This document shows, one piece after another, positions 10,985 through 20,990 of a DNA stretch of 28,171 nucleotides. The notes under the pieces were generated by a model. It did not search any database and was not told where the DNA came from. It worked only from the letters and a program-made list of their open reading frames with translations. Both the position numbers and the translations under genes were made by a program. The stretch comes from Saccoglossus kowalevskii. Taxonomy: Eukaryota; Hemichordata; Enteropneusta; Harrimaniidae. The DNA lies in NCBI RefSeq assembly GCF_000003605.2, contig NW_003113970.1:165799-193969 (forward strand), read 5' to 3'. Each line of letters begins with the position of its first letter. Positions within the stretch are counted from its first letter, which is position 1.

Positions 10985-11145
10985 ACCTTCACGTTACGGG
11001 AACTCGGCACGTGCCGAACTTCTTTCTGTCCCAAGCATCTATCGGGTCCGAGATCGAGTTTTTTTCGGCACGTGACGACTCGGTCCCGACCGTTCTCATA
11101 CAAGTTTCGGCACGTGCCAACTCAGTTCCGAGTCTCGACTCATGA
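10985..11145. promoter_or_regulatory. Cluster of CACGTG palindromes
   Basis: Three CGGCACGTG cores occur within about 110 bp. The first is a perfect 14-bp palindrome TCGGCACGTGCCGA at 11004-11017, then CACGTG at 11069-11074 and 11111-11116. The last two sit in diverged repeat units 42 bp apart that share TTCGGCACGTG and an ACTC-GT-CCGA tail. Another CACGTG is at 11219. CACGTG is the E-box bound by Myc/Max/USF-type bHLH proteins. No gene start is visible beside it, so it could be an enhancer or part of a repeat. Confidence 0.4.
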
Positions 11146-12085
11146 TGAAATCTTAAACGTGAATGCCACTTTAGACATTTATTTCATTTTCTATGTAAAA
11201 AACGAAACAGATTATAAACACGTGTATACTTACAATAAGCAGCATCGACCGGTTAGACGAGTCCATGTACACGATACATGACCGACGATTTAGCCTTGCA
11301 AACCTGTCACTCGAAAAGTAACTACCTATAAATTTACGCCGAAAACGGACTTACACACATCTCGAAAAAATGTTGGAATAACTTGGATTTAAACCATAAA
11401 TTGGAAATCAACCATACAACTAAAAATACGTTGATCATACACGCGAAATATTAGTAATAACACGGGGTTACGCAGTAATCCAATCAAAGACTCGGAAAAG
11501 TCGTCTAAGCAACGTCTTGCTTGGCGATTTCTGAAATCCTTCCAACTTGATGTTGTTATTATCAGTGTTCACTAAGAAAATATTACGATCTATGTTTAAA
11601 AATACGATTATGTTAGGAAAAATGTTAGGTCCGTTGTTATTGTGATAAGTATGGTCATCGCAGAAGTACAATTCACGAGGCGAAAGTGAACAACGGTAAG
11701 CGTAATATAATAAAGGTTTAGTATTATTTCGCTGTGGTCCTAAGTTGCTCGAAGTGAGTTACAAGAAACACTGTATTTTTAAAGTGCCTGTTGCATGCCC
11801 ACTGACACGTTTCCCACTTTAGATCTGTGTCCCATTGAAATGAATAGTTTATTGATTTTGTTGTTGAAAATGATTACTCGTATCCACTGTTTCCGGAGTT
11901 CCGACTCTCGCCGAAGTTTAAGTGCGCCACCAAATGCCAAAGATATGAGAGGAAGCCATACACTTGAGTCTTACTTTTATAACACTGCATCTTTCAACAT
12001 ACTTTTAAACGATATTCATTTTTCGGTCGGCGTTTTTTCTCTATTTCAATTTGAGAGAGATAACAAACATTCACAACAAACATTT
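11146..12085. other. Stretch with no recognised gene
   Basis: No reading frame with a recognisable domain and no clear repeat was found. If the THAP exon downstream belongs to a spliced gene, its first exon should lie here or further upstream. I could not identify a Cys-x4-Cys start exon. Confidence 0.5.
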
Positions 12086-12349
12086 ATGATGGTAAACTTA
12101 TGCGTATAACCAGAGTGAGTATTCATGCGTTTCCAATCGATCCGAAGGTGCGACATCAGTGGACGAAAGCCGTGAAAGCAACGCGAAAAGGTTGGGATGG
12201 ACCTTTTTCTTACAGCGTCATATGCAGTGTCCACTTTACCTCAGATTCTTTTTTCGTTAAAACTGTCCTCGTTCATGAAAGAACAACTAGGTTTTAAAGA
12301 GGAGCGCCGGCAACTTAAACCTGGTGCAATATATACCAATACTTGTTAG
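12086..12349 (+). pseudogene. THAP zinc-finger exon, frameshifted
   Basis: Encodes much of a C2CH THAP DNA-binding domain. RVSIHAFPIDPKVRHQW, then KAV and YSVICSVHFTSDSF, match the family pattern (x-SFHRFP, invariant Trp, C-x2-H-F). Matching sequence continues in another frame after a run of six T (12249-12254): MKEQLGFKEERR and QLKPGAIYTN correspond to the family's C-terminal basic and xxPxAxPT region. Removing one T would restore continuity. The first Cys pair is missing; MMVNLC at 12086 may be a remnant. A possible acceptor ending at 12113 just before VSIHAF sits where THAP genes often have intron 1. THAP domains occur in host regulators and in P-element-type transposases. No transposase follows here. 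Confidence 0.7.
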
Positions 12350-14133
12350 TGTCGTGTAAGAGGAAGCAATTAGTTTGATAGTGACGCGAAAACGAAGCTT
12401 CGGACAAACAGGAAATTACGCAGCACTCAAACACTGCTAATTGTTTTCATCTTTGCAGGCTAAAACTTTCTGAATTATTCGCTGATTATGGTTGAATGTC
12501 GAATTCACACCTCTGCTACCTTAACTTACAGCTTGATATGCGTAATAATTTATGGAATAAGAATCTGGGCTTGGGACGTCAATGTGTTTTGACTAAATAT
12601 TTGTTTCATATGATGTCATAATTATGACAACCACGCTAACTTGTATCCACTCTGAATTTGTATGTATATGTGTCGCTCTCATTTATCTTTGTTATCCAAT
12701 TAAACGCCGCCATACATGGGTGACATTTTAGTCAAAGATGAGAAAAATGCACAAAAATGTGCCTTATATACACGTATCAGCAATGTAAGCTGCCCAGCAA
12801 GTTTCCCTTCTGACGTCACAAGGGGAATTTCTGTATGCAAATTAGAAGCTAATTGGAGCCTCGTTTTAAAATACACAAAAATAAAGTTGCTTAAAAACAT
12901 AAAAATTAATAATATTGATGTACCAATGAATGATTTTAGACGAGAAAATAGAAGCCATTTCACAGACACTTTAATGGAGAAAAAAAGTATGTTTACCCAG
13001 TCTCCAAATTGCCGGATTTTACAATGACAATACATTCTGTGACGTGTGCCATTCAATATACAAACTCACGCTGCGTTGGCAGTTCTTACCATCCAGTGTT
13101 ATTGAACTGAGGTGAACGAACTAGTTAAAGTTAATGGTTGTCAACGTAACGTGTGTATATTTGGCCTACGTCATCAGTATCAAGTTGCCGTTCAAACATG
13201 AAACTACACTGCTCCGCGTTGTATGCAGAGATAAATTCATCGAACAGTTAAGATTTCCCAGAAAATAAAAGTTGTAATGACAATAAAAGTTCGAAATTAT
13301 ACTATATTGATTGGTGCTTTATCTCTGTAGGCTAGAAAACACACACAAATTATGTGTTTTCGTCTAAAAAATCCGTTTGAAAAAAGTGTGAATCGCGTCA
13401 ACTATTCTAAGCGACTATCTGCGCATGCGCGAGTTTGTCTTTTTTGTGGTCTTTTGAGTTTGGTGCTGGTCCATTAGAAATCCGCTGTCATCTGCTTATA
13501 GATAAGTTATCTATTTGTATTTGTGTTCGTATCCTATAAATCGATATGTTAGCTTATTATTTTAGTGTATTTCGGTAAAATTTTTCGTGAAACAATTGTG
13601 GACATGAATGGCTAAAGACGTGGCTTGTTTTCCAGTGGTCGCCGTCTTGGTACTGTTGTGAACGACGACAAACGCAAAGCGTTTTTTTATTTCGTTGAAT
13701 CGTTTTTGAGATATACAAAGCGTATAACGTTTGTTGATCATTTATGTTTATGAATATGTGGTCATTGGTTTTGGTACACGTGTAGAGTAGAAGGGAAGAA
13801 TTTGTTTATTTCCGTCGTGCCATTGTTGACAAAAGTACACATGACATGCAATCGGGGGTTCACAACTTCGACGTTGTCACACTACTGCACTGACTCAGAA
13901 ATGGCATCTGTCCATCTAAGTAAACAACATATTTGAAGCAAGTCATGTTCACATTGTTAAGGTACATATACTATCAACGTTTGTCGGAAACTTCAGTTTA
14001 CATTTCGCTCATAAATGCATTGAGGAAGCGTTGTTTTTCATACATAAAGACTGTGTTTGTGTCTGGTGATCGCAGTGATGCCTGGAGTTGAAGGTCGCCT
14101 GACAGTTGGCATATGTTGGTCAGATGTTAGGCT
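12350..14133. other. Gene-free stretch with an NRF1-like site
   Basis: No coding exon is convincing. An NRF1-like palindrome GCGCATGCGC lies at 13421-13430. A short hairpin GCACAAAAATGTGC occurs at about 12749 and again inside the MITE near 14283. A palindromic GACGTC lies near 12812. An ATG near 13609 opens only 17 codons. The region could include a promoter, but no gene supports it. Confidence 0.4.
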
Positions 14134-14756
14134 TTAAGGTAGAGATGCAGTTTACCTGACAGGTATTTTAATTAGTTTATTAGGAAACCAAGATGACCTC
14201 CCTTGTCCACAAAACTATACATTTTCGGAAAGCTTATTGTATGAATTTTAAATTTTTTTATGGACACTGTAGTTTGAAATATGCACAAAAATGTGCTTTT
14301 TTGGTCACAAGTGATTTAAAAAAATAGCTTTTAAACCATGCTTCTGTTTCCTGTCAGATTTGGTTTACGGGTACATCTGTTTACTAAGAAGAAAGTTCCG
14401 TCTTGAAAACTGTCTACAAGTTGTCAATTGTGCAGGGCAGCAGCTCAAATATCACTACTTCAAGTTTATGCATAAATTAACACCAATGCTAGTTGTCTGT
14501 ACGATTGTTGTAACACTGTTCAACTAAAAACAATGCCCGATGGCGTTTTGACGATAAACACATTGTCAACCATTTGTGAAAATTTCAAAACAAAAGATCA
14601 AAGCGTCTAGGAGCAATATTTCTTTAAAGTTCTGGAATGTGCACTACAAAGAAGCCGAGATAATTGCTAATTTGCATATTATATAGATGTTCATACAATG
14701 CGAAAAAAAAGTGAAATTTGTCAAAATTTGCAAAATAAACTGCATCTCTACCTTAA
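14134..14756. mobile_element. MITE with 17-bp inverted ends and TTAA duplications (piggyBac-like)
   Basis: The left end GGTAGAGATGCAGTTTA begins at 14138 and the right end TAAACTGCATCTCTACC finishes at 14752; they are perfect inverted copies. Each is directly flanked by TTAA (14134-14137 and 14753-14756), the target duplication made by piggyBac transposases. The 615-bp interior has no transposase-like frame, so it is non-autonomous. The perfect ends suggest recent insertion. The GG start is less usual than the CCY starts of many piggyBac elements, so the superfamily is inferred from TTAA only. Confidence 0.85.
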
Positions 14757-15225
14757 AACGGATAGATATACTTCTATAATCTTGACGAGTTAAAATAAGT
14801 AGATCACGTACACATAACAAGAGCACGCCATTCTTGTGGAGTAGTTCGCATTTAGGTATATTGCATCCTTTAGCCGCCCGAGAAGTATGTATCAATAATT
14901 GTATAATATTAGGCTGATCTGTAAATGACATGCCTGGAGTCGATCTTCAGTGATGGTCATTTGACGACTATATACTCGATAATTCAATATTACAATTACA
15001 GTCAATTAAGGATTACGGCGGTCATGGCATTGACAAGCTATCTTGCAAAGTCAATAAGGTCTCGTCATTTGGTATTTGAAAATAACTTTGTGGTGGATGC
15101 AGATGTTACTCAGGTGTCAATGTATGTCACATATCATACGATCTTGATACAACGCCACAAGTCGCCATGAATAAAAATGTTTTTCAAACCACATGTCCTA
15201 TGCATCTGATGTTAAAGAGCGGTAG
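14757..15225. other. Stretch with no recognised feature
   Basis: Only short reading frames without domains. It lies between the MITE and the first solo LTR. Confidence 0.5.
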
Positions 15226-15732
15226 TCGTCTGTCACACGCAACGTAATATTACCGTAATTGGTATAGTACAGGTGTGATGGTTCAAATACCAACATGGCA
15301 ACAGTAACAGAAAGACTTCCCTGGCGGCGATGATAAAGTACGAACACGGAGCCAACAGATGAGGTTTCAACTGGTACTGGTATTATTATACTCTGCAAAC
15401 ATCAAGTACAATATCGCGGTAAAACTCCACTACTCCAATAACTAGATACTTAAATACAATTCAAAGAGATCTCCGATCTGACCTCAGTGCTGAACAACTC
15501 CCCTATATATACCCCCTCTGTCTATAAATAAACCATTACATCAGCATACATAATGAGTCTGGAACTTACTACAAATTTCTAGAATGTTCCATTACCTTCT
15601 ATTGCCTATAGTGTTTTATTACCTATTCAACCAGTTTCTAAAAAAATCTAGAATATTCCACCCAGACACAGTACAGTTCTAGAACATTCTCAGTGACACG
15701 GAAGTTGTAAATAAGTCGTATGCGACATCGTC
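15226..15732. mobile_element. Solo LTR, copy 1, with TCGTC target duplication
   Basis: A 497-bp unit at 15231-15727 starts TGTCACACGC and ends TGCGACA, the TG...CA form of LTRs. It is flanked by an exact 5-bp repeat TCGTC (15226-15230 and 15728-15732). It closely matches copy 2 at 19902-20408. It contains two perfect heat-shock-element-like arrays and one shorter one (see separate entry). A TATATA core near 15504 lies downstream of those arrays when read on the minus strand, which suggests the LTR's transcription direction is minus. No primer-binding site or internal coding region adjoins it, so it is a solo LTR. Family (Gypsy, BEL or other) is not determinable. Confidence 0.87.
15577..15689. 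promoter_or_regulatory. Heat-shock-element-like arrays in LTR copy 1
   Basis: TTC-TA-GAA-TG-TTC at 15577-15589 and TTC-TA-GAA-CA-TTC at 15677-15689 are perfect three-unit inverted nGAAn arrays with 2-bp spacing, the heat shock factor consensus. GAA-TA-TTC at 15651-15658 is a two-unit site. On the minus strand all three lie about 70-190 bp upstream of the TATATA core, a normal promoter arrangement. Binding is inferred from the consensus only. Confidence 0.65.
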
Positions 15733-15738
15733 GCGCCA

Positions 15739-15748
15739 CGCATGCGCA
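15739..15748. promoter_or_regulatory. NRF1-like site upstream of a possible gene start
   Basis: CGCATGCGCA is the palindromic core bound by NRF1 in animal CpG-rich promoters. It lies six bases after the LTR's target duplication and 34 bp before an ATG in an AAAGATGGCGAC context, which resembles a YY1-type motif over a start codon. Together they look like a housekeeping-type promoter. Confidence 0.45.
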
Positions 15749-15781
15749 AGATACAAATGTATTGGTCTCATATAAACAAAG

Positions 15782-16095
15782 ATGGCGACTTTGAATGTTG
15801 AACGAGTACAAGATGAGACATTACCAAGCTTTAATCAGGTATATTTTTAGCTGGTTGGAAAATATCGAAGGAGTCCCCGTCGGTAATTGGCGCGTCGCGC
15901 CCAGGTCATTACTCATACTTATGATTTCCTTTAGAAGAGTGCATTGGATTATGGGAAAATCAATGTTTATCAACAGAAATGTGACGTGTAGTACACATGC
16001 GTTGTTAGACTATTGACAATTTAATGTCTCTTGTTTCATTTCAGCCTAATATTGTCTTGCCCGGTCTCGGATACATCTCTTATTACGATGAATAA
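15782..16095 (+). CDS. Possible two-exon 35-residue protein, unknown
   Basis: Exon 1 (15782-15838) starts ATGGCGACT and encodes MATLNVERV then QDETLPSFNQ, followed by the donor CAG/GTATAT. A good acceptor TTTCATTTCAG ends at 16044. Exon 2 (16045-16095) continues in phase 0 with PNIVLPGLGYISYYDE and a TAA that overlaps AATAAA. I do not recognise the product. Support comes from the promoter-like motifs upstream, the matching splice phase and a non-random composition. Against it are its small size and the lack of any known relative. It may be the first part of a longer gene with different splicing, a microprotein, or chance. Confidence 0.35.
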
Positions 16096-16700
16096 AAAGA
16101 AAAACGGAAAAAAACGGAACAGGTTTTACCAAATACACCATCTAAATGTACGTGGACCTTAGAAAGTGATATATAAGAAAGTCCACATAAACATATTCCG
16201 CTGTAAGTTGTTTCTTCGCTCTGAACGTTTTATTGTGAACACTGTTACAGTACTTCTAAAGTGGGAGTAAAGTGCAAAAAATTTACCTTCTCCAGATAAA
16301 AACACAGCATTTGGCACCACGCGTATATAAGGTAGGCTCTCTGGTCTGCAAGTTGACAAAAGACACTATTCCCCAAATTAATTTAGAAATGTAGCACAGG
16401 GCGACCGATGCGATATTTGGATAACTAAACTAATGCAATGAAGCATCACACACCACAATGATTGGTCAAGAACGAAACTAATATATGTATAAGGTCACTA
16501 TTATTTATTCAACCTGGATTCCTGTACAGGGGGATACTATGGGGCAACCTGAACATACATTTTAGTTTGCAATAATGCACAATAATTATTAACAGCAGTC
16601 AATAGTAAACAAAAGTTCAATAAATAACAGAATATACCAATTGACAACAGTAGTTCACTAATATGTACAATTATTGACCACAAGAGTTAACTACTATATA
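16096..16700. other. AT-rich flank, ends in a segment repeated beyond the LINE
   Basis: No gene is seen. The last about 60 bp (16640-16700, with TTCACTAATATGTACAATT) resemble 21252-21307 on the other side of the LINE at roughly 80% by eye, in the same orientation. The LINE tail begins directly after it. Confidence 0.5.
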
Positions 16701-17707
16701 AACAAACAAATAAATAAATAAATAAGTTTATTCTCCTTATTATAACCAACACAATAATAAAATCAAAAACTAAAGACAATGCAAGCACGTAAGTGAGAAT
16801 AGGATCGGAAAATAGCCGTCAAGTGACAGCTAATCTAGTCTGTTCCTATCTTTTTAAATAGTCCTAATAATTAATTATTAGGGCTTGTCAGAGAAAGAGC
16901 GAAAAAAAAATATATATATTATATACATTTTATGTACAAGAAAACACTAAGTTAACTATGTATAAAAAGATATGTTTTTTATTCTTTTAAATATGTTTCT
17001 CGTCTGTATAGATATAATACGAGTCGGAATTTAGTTTAATATTTTCGGGCCAATATATTTTATAGAAAATTTACCACATCTTTTCTTAACTTTGGGGAGA
17101 GAAAGATTACATTTGTAGTAGTGTTTTGTGTTATATTTATGTTCAATCTGAGCGAAGTCGTTGTGACAAATTGGTGGTAATCTATCATAAAGTGCATCAT
17201 GCACTAAGGTTCCAATTTGTAGAGAATGTTGTTTATAAATATCTAAAATGCCTAATTGTTTAAACAAAGGTGCTGAGGGTGTATTGTAATTCCTAAAGGC
17301 GATAATGCGAACAATGTATGTTTTGTATACGTAAAATGCAGGTGACAATGATATGTATTTCCCCAAACCTCTAATCCATAAGAAATGTGGGGAAGAATAA
17401 ATGTGTTGTATAACAATATTAATACTGACCGTGGAACTAAAAATCTGAGCTTAAAAAATATACCTGCTAATTTATTGAATTTTTTTTCTAGTGATATATG
17501 ATGTCTGATGTTTATCAATAGTAATTCCAATGTAATTAATACTACATGTTTCACTCAATTGGTCACTTTTAAGATTGAATTCACCCTCAGTTTTGATTTT
17601 TGTATGTGTATTGGCAATAGACATGTAATTTGTTTTATCGGAATTAATAATAAGTTCGTTTGCATCACACCACAATACCACCTTTTGAAATTCACAATTC
17701 AGAGCGT

Positions 17708-17947
17708 TTATGTTGATTTGTTAGATTTGTTTTGAACTGTGTGGAAATTAATGGAGTAGTCAGCATATAATCTGAAGTTGAAATGGTCAGTGGATTGTGG
17801 TATGTCATTTATAAATAACAAAAATAGTATGGGCCTTAGAATGGAACCTTGGGGTACTCCACATGTAATTGGCAATGTTGGGGATTTAGTGTTATAAATA
17901 CAAATATACTGATTCCTTGGTGTCGAATAACTTTTAAACCAGGACAA
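17708..17947 (-). pseudogene. LINE reverse transcriptase fragment with broken YADD
   Basis: Contains the RT palm motifs GVPQGS and FINDIP, then LYADYSINF where active enzymes have F/YADD. The second catalytic Asp is Tyr (minus strand, about 17757-17768). The preceding WFKSY motif is cut from its upstream part by a frameshift. It cannot be active. Confidence 0.85.
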
Positions 17948-19382
17948 GGCAACCCCCTATACCATAATGTTGAAGTTTTGCAATTAAGATACCGTGGTTC
18001 ACTGTATCGAATGCTTTAGAAAAATATATAAACATTCCAATTGTTGCATTACCTCATCCATTTCAAATAGCAAATATGGAATTACGCTAATGAGTGAATG
18101 TTTGCAGCTATATTTTTCCCGAAAGCCATATTGATGTTTGTACAGTATATTATATTGTTTTTAAGTAGTTCATCAGGCATTTATTTACATTTTTTTCTAT
18201 AATTTTACTGATGATTGGTAGGATAGAGATTGGTCAAAAATTCCCCAGATTAGATGTATTACCTTTTTTATAGAATGGGATGACTCGGGCCTTTTTAAGA
18301 CAGTCTGGAATGTAACATAATGGCTGCAAAATTTCACTCATAGCATTCCTTATCAATCTTGCACTGATTCCCTTCCAACCTGCCGCTTTTTGAAGATCTA
18401 ACCGGATAATTTCAGTTTAGATATCATGAACAGTTACTGGAATAATGATTGGGTAGTTCGTTCCCCTAGAAAGTTGTAGAACATGCTATTATTGTTTGAA
18501 GTTATTTTATTGGCTAACTTTTCGCCAATTGTAACGAAAACTCATTAAAGTCATTCGCAATATTTTCTAAATTTGTGTGTATAATTGGTGCGCCATTATA
18601 ATCCAGCTTGACTTCGTTTGGTATAACTAATTTCGGTTTGGATTTTGCCAATGAGTTCATTGATTACTTCCCAGTTCTTGTTCAGAGTTCCTTTATTAGA
18701 GTTGAATAAATATGTGTAATATTGTTGTCGGGCTTTCCGTAGTAACTTGTTATAGGTTTATCTTTGCTCCGTTGTTTGCTGACTTTTTTTAATTTCATAG
18801 GTGCATGCTCATGACATATTTTAAAAAAAAAATGTCGTTGAATTTAGATCTAAATAACTTCACTTGGAATTTGGAGAAATCCCGGGAATACATATAATTG
18901 TTATCATTATGAAGTGGCAGTAGAGGGGAACTGCAAAATCCGGCTGGTGATCAGAAAGATCTGAGATAATAGTACCTGAAGAAATATCGGTTTTGCATAT
19001 ATCAGTGTATATGTGATCATTTATTGTATGGCTTGTTTTTGTTATTCTTGTTGGGGTTTTGATTAACTGTTCTAGGTGGAAACATTACAGTGTATTGAGA
19101 AGGAAGTTCACTTTGGGGTTAGAATTGTTATTCAGGTCAATATTGAAATCTCCAACTAAAATACAGCCATTGTATTGTTTTGATCTCATTCATTGTAATC
19201 TCAAGATTTCTGATAAAACTGTCAATTTGTGTAGCTGGGGGACTATACAATACTCCAACGATGTATTTGTGTTTGCCAATAGAGATTTCTATAAACAAAG
19301 ACTCTGCATTATTGACACGAACTGAGTTCTGAATGTAAATGCCTATCCCTCCACCTCTTCTATATCATCTCTGCAATTTGTT

Positions 19383-19571
19383 TCATAAGAATAATTTGTT
19401 AAACTGTAAATATTTTTTGCTTTTAATTTGCCAGATTTCAGTAAGTGCAACAATACTGAATTGATGTTTTATATAATTTTCATAAAATAAATTAAAATTG
19501 TCATAGTTAATTCTAAGGAACCGACTATTAATGAGATATAGAGAATGTGTCGAGTGAATTGGAGAATTCAA
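19383..19571 (-). pseudogene. LINE endonuclease N-terminal fragment
   Basis: NYDNFNLFYENYIKHQF followed by SIVALTEIW matches the start of AP-like endonuclease domains of CR1/Jockey-group LINEs, where the TE-W motif includes the metal-binding Glu. Downstream parts continue in other frames, showing frameshift decay. Confidence 0.8.
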
Positions 19572-19896
19572 TATTTAACTGGGAATGGTATATGACGAAC
19601 AGTGAATATTGAATAATTGGGGATCATTATCATCTTCCATGGTTAGTTATATATATAAACAGTATAGTATATATTTACAAGTAATTTAAACTATTTTTGA
19701 AATGTCAAACTCACTCTTGATTATAATATGTGGTGTACCATCTGCCTTTCTAAATAGACTTGACCATTTCTTGTCCACAGAAATCTGTAATTGATAGCTT
19801 TGCGTTTAGCACTGGCTAATGTCAGTAAATTTCCACCAGTTGGTGTCAGATTTTCATTGATATATATTTTACTCTTTTCTCTATACCCTTGATTGT

Positions 19897-20413
19897 CTGT
19901 GTGTCACACGCAACGTAATATTACCGTAATTGGTATAGTACAGGTGTGATGGTTCAAATACCAAAATGGCAACAGTAACAGAAATACTTCCTTGGCGGCG
20001 ATGATAAAATACGAACACGGAGCCAACAGATGAGGTTTCAACTGGTACTGGTATTATTATACTCTGCAAACATCAAGTACAATAACGCGGTAAAACTCCA
20101 CTACTCCAATAACTAGATACTTAAACTCCAATACAATTCAACAAGATCTCCGATCTGAACTCAGTGCTGAACAACTCCCCTATATATACCCACACTGTCT
20201 ATAAATAGACCATTACATCAGCATACATAATGAGTCTGGAATTTACTATAAATTTCTAGAATGTTGCATTACCTTCTATTGCCTCCTACAGTGTTCTATT
20301 ACCTATTCAACCAGTTTCTAAGAAAAATCTAGAATATTCCACCCAGACACATTACTGTTCTAGAACATTCTCAGTGACACGGAAGTGGTAAATAAGTCGT
20401 ACGCGACACTGTG
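19897..20413. mobile_element. Solo LTR, copy 2, with CTGTG target duplication, nested in LINE
   Basis: A 507-bp unit at 19902-20408 starts TGTCACACGC and ends CGCGACA. It is flanked by CTGTG at 19897-19901 and 20409-20413. It has the same sequence and orientation as copy 1, with scattered substitutions and a short insertion (extra ACTCCAAT-like segment near 20125). It lies inside LINE ORF1: the ORF1 frame runs into it from above 20413 and resumes in frame below 19897 if the LTR and one target copy are ignored. Heat-shock-like arrays are present, one perfect at 20358-20370, while that at 20254 has lost its third unit. Confidence 0.87.
20358..20370. promoter_or_regulatory. Perfect heat-shock-element-like array in LTR copy 2
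   Basis: TTC-TA-GAA-CA-TTC is preserved exactly as in copy 1. The neighbouring two-unit GAA-TA-TTC at 20332-20339 is also kept, while the array at 20254-20266 has TTG in place of its last TTC. Confidence 0.6.
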
Positions 20414-20757
20414 GTTATCTGATTTATTTTCTTTCGGTCACGGTACACTTCATCTCTTTTTCTTCGTACAGCGAATTTAACAATTATAGGTCTTGGCCGA
20501 GGTTTTTTATTTATTGCGCCATTTTTTTCTGCTGGGATGATCTTTCCTATTCTGTGGGTGATTTCAATATCCCTTGATGTCACATTTGGAACAATCTTCT
20601 GTATAACTTTAAGTGATATTTCATCGGTACTTTCAGTTGTAACTTCTGGTATGCCATGTATTTCTACGTTGTCTATTCTACTATACTGATTTTGTTCTTC
20701 ACTGGCCTTTTCTAAGACAGTAATATGCTGAACAAGATTAGCGTTACAATCTTCCAA
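20414..20757 (-). pseudogene. LINE ORF1 fragment (RNA-binding protein)
   Basis: From 20757 down, the frame encodes a coiled-coil-like stretch (NLVQHITVLEKASEEQNQ), then EIHGIPE, EITHRIGK and RPIIVKFAVRRKRDEVY. These are hallmarks of the RRM-like nucleic-acid-binding ORF1 of LINEs. The N-terminal part continues further up (about 20990-20770) in another frame. The frame enters the solo LTR at 20408. Confidence 0.85.
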
Positions 20758-20990
20758 TTTCTTATTCCTTTCTACTAGTGTGATGAATAATTCTTTTTGA
20801 TTTTTACAATATCATTAAGAAAGCCTTCATTTCTCTCATACTGAGTGTAAGTTCATTTATACAGCTTAGTTGACGGCTGATGTCATTCAAACGATCTTCA
20901 CTTGTTGGGAGTACAAATGTGTCATCCCCCACTTGACTAACTCCCCGAGTAGTACCACAATCTTAGCACGTTTTTGGCACTGTTCTAACA

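Larger units (their letters stand above)
16700..20990 (-). mobile_element. Decayed CR1/L2-like non-LTR retrotransposon (LINE)
   Basis: Read on the minus strand. ORF1 (about 20990-20409, resuming below 19901) has QNQYSRIDNVEIHGIPE, typical of RRM-like LINE ORF1 proteins. It is followed by an AP-type endonuclease (19571-18900) with FSIVALTEIW, GVLYSPPA, VGDFNIDL and SDHQP. The reverse transcriptase (about 18420-17500) has AGWKGISARLI, ARVIPFYKKG, GVPQGSILRPILF and FINDIP. The C-terminal region (17554-17031) has LYNTFILPHISYG and FRNYNTPSAPLF. The 3' end is an (AAATA/TTTA)n tail near 16702-16724. It is dead: frameshifts split the frames, RT has a stop at the N-RPIS motif, and the catalytic YADD is YADY. 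A solo LTR interrupts ORF1. Confidence 0.9.

Noticed and set aside
12700-13056. Overlapping long frames on both strands (118 and 103 codons)
   Set aside because: Mirror-image openness without domains. Hydrophobic minus-strand residues reflect A-rich plus-strand codons.
15281-15292. GGTTCAAATACC in the LTR as a tRNA/SINE B box
   Set aside because: One base too long for the B-box consensus, with no A box upstream and no cloverleaf.
15198-15398. Minus-strand 66-codon frame shared by both LTRs (also 19881-20069)
   Set aside because: It ends at the LTR edge. Of four differences between the copies here, three change the residue, so there is no sign of protein selection. It is a chance frame within the repeat.
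15795-16016. 73-codon frame on the plus strand
   Set aside because: It overlaps the proposed first exon in another frame, runs through its intron and has no recognisable domain.
17508-17735. Plus-strand frames inside the LINE (also 19059-19325)
   Set aside because: Antisense shadows of LINE reverse transcriptase and endonuclease.
15231-20408. The two LTRs as ends of a single retrotransposon
   Set aside because: Each has its own different 5-bp target duplication, and the interior is a minus-strand LINE, so they are two solo LTRs.
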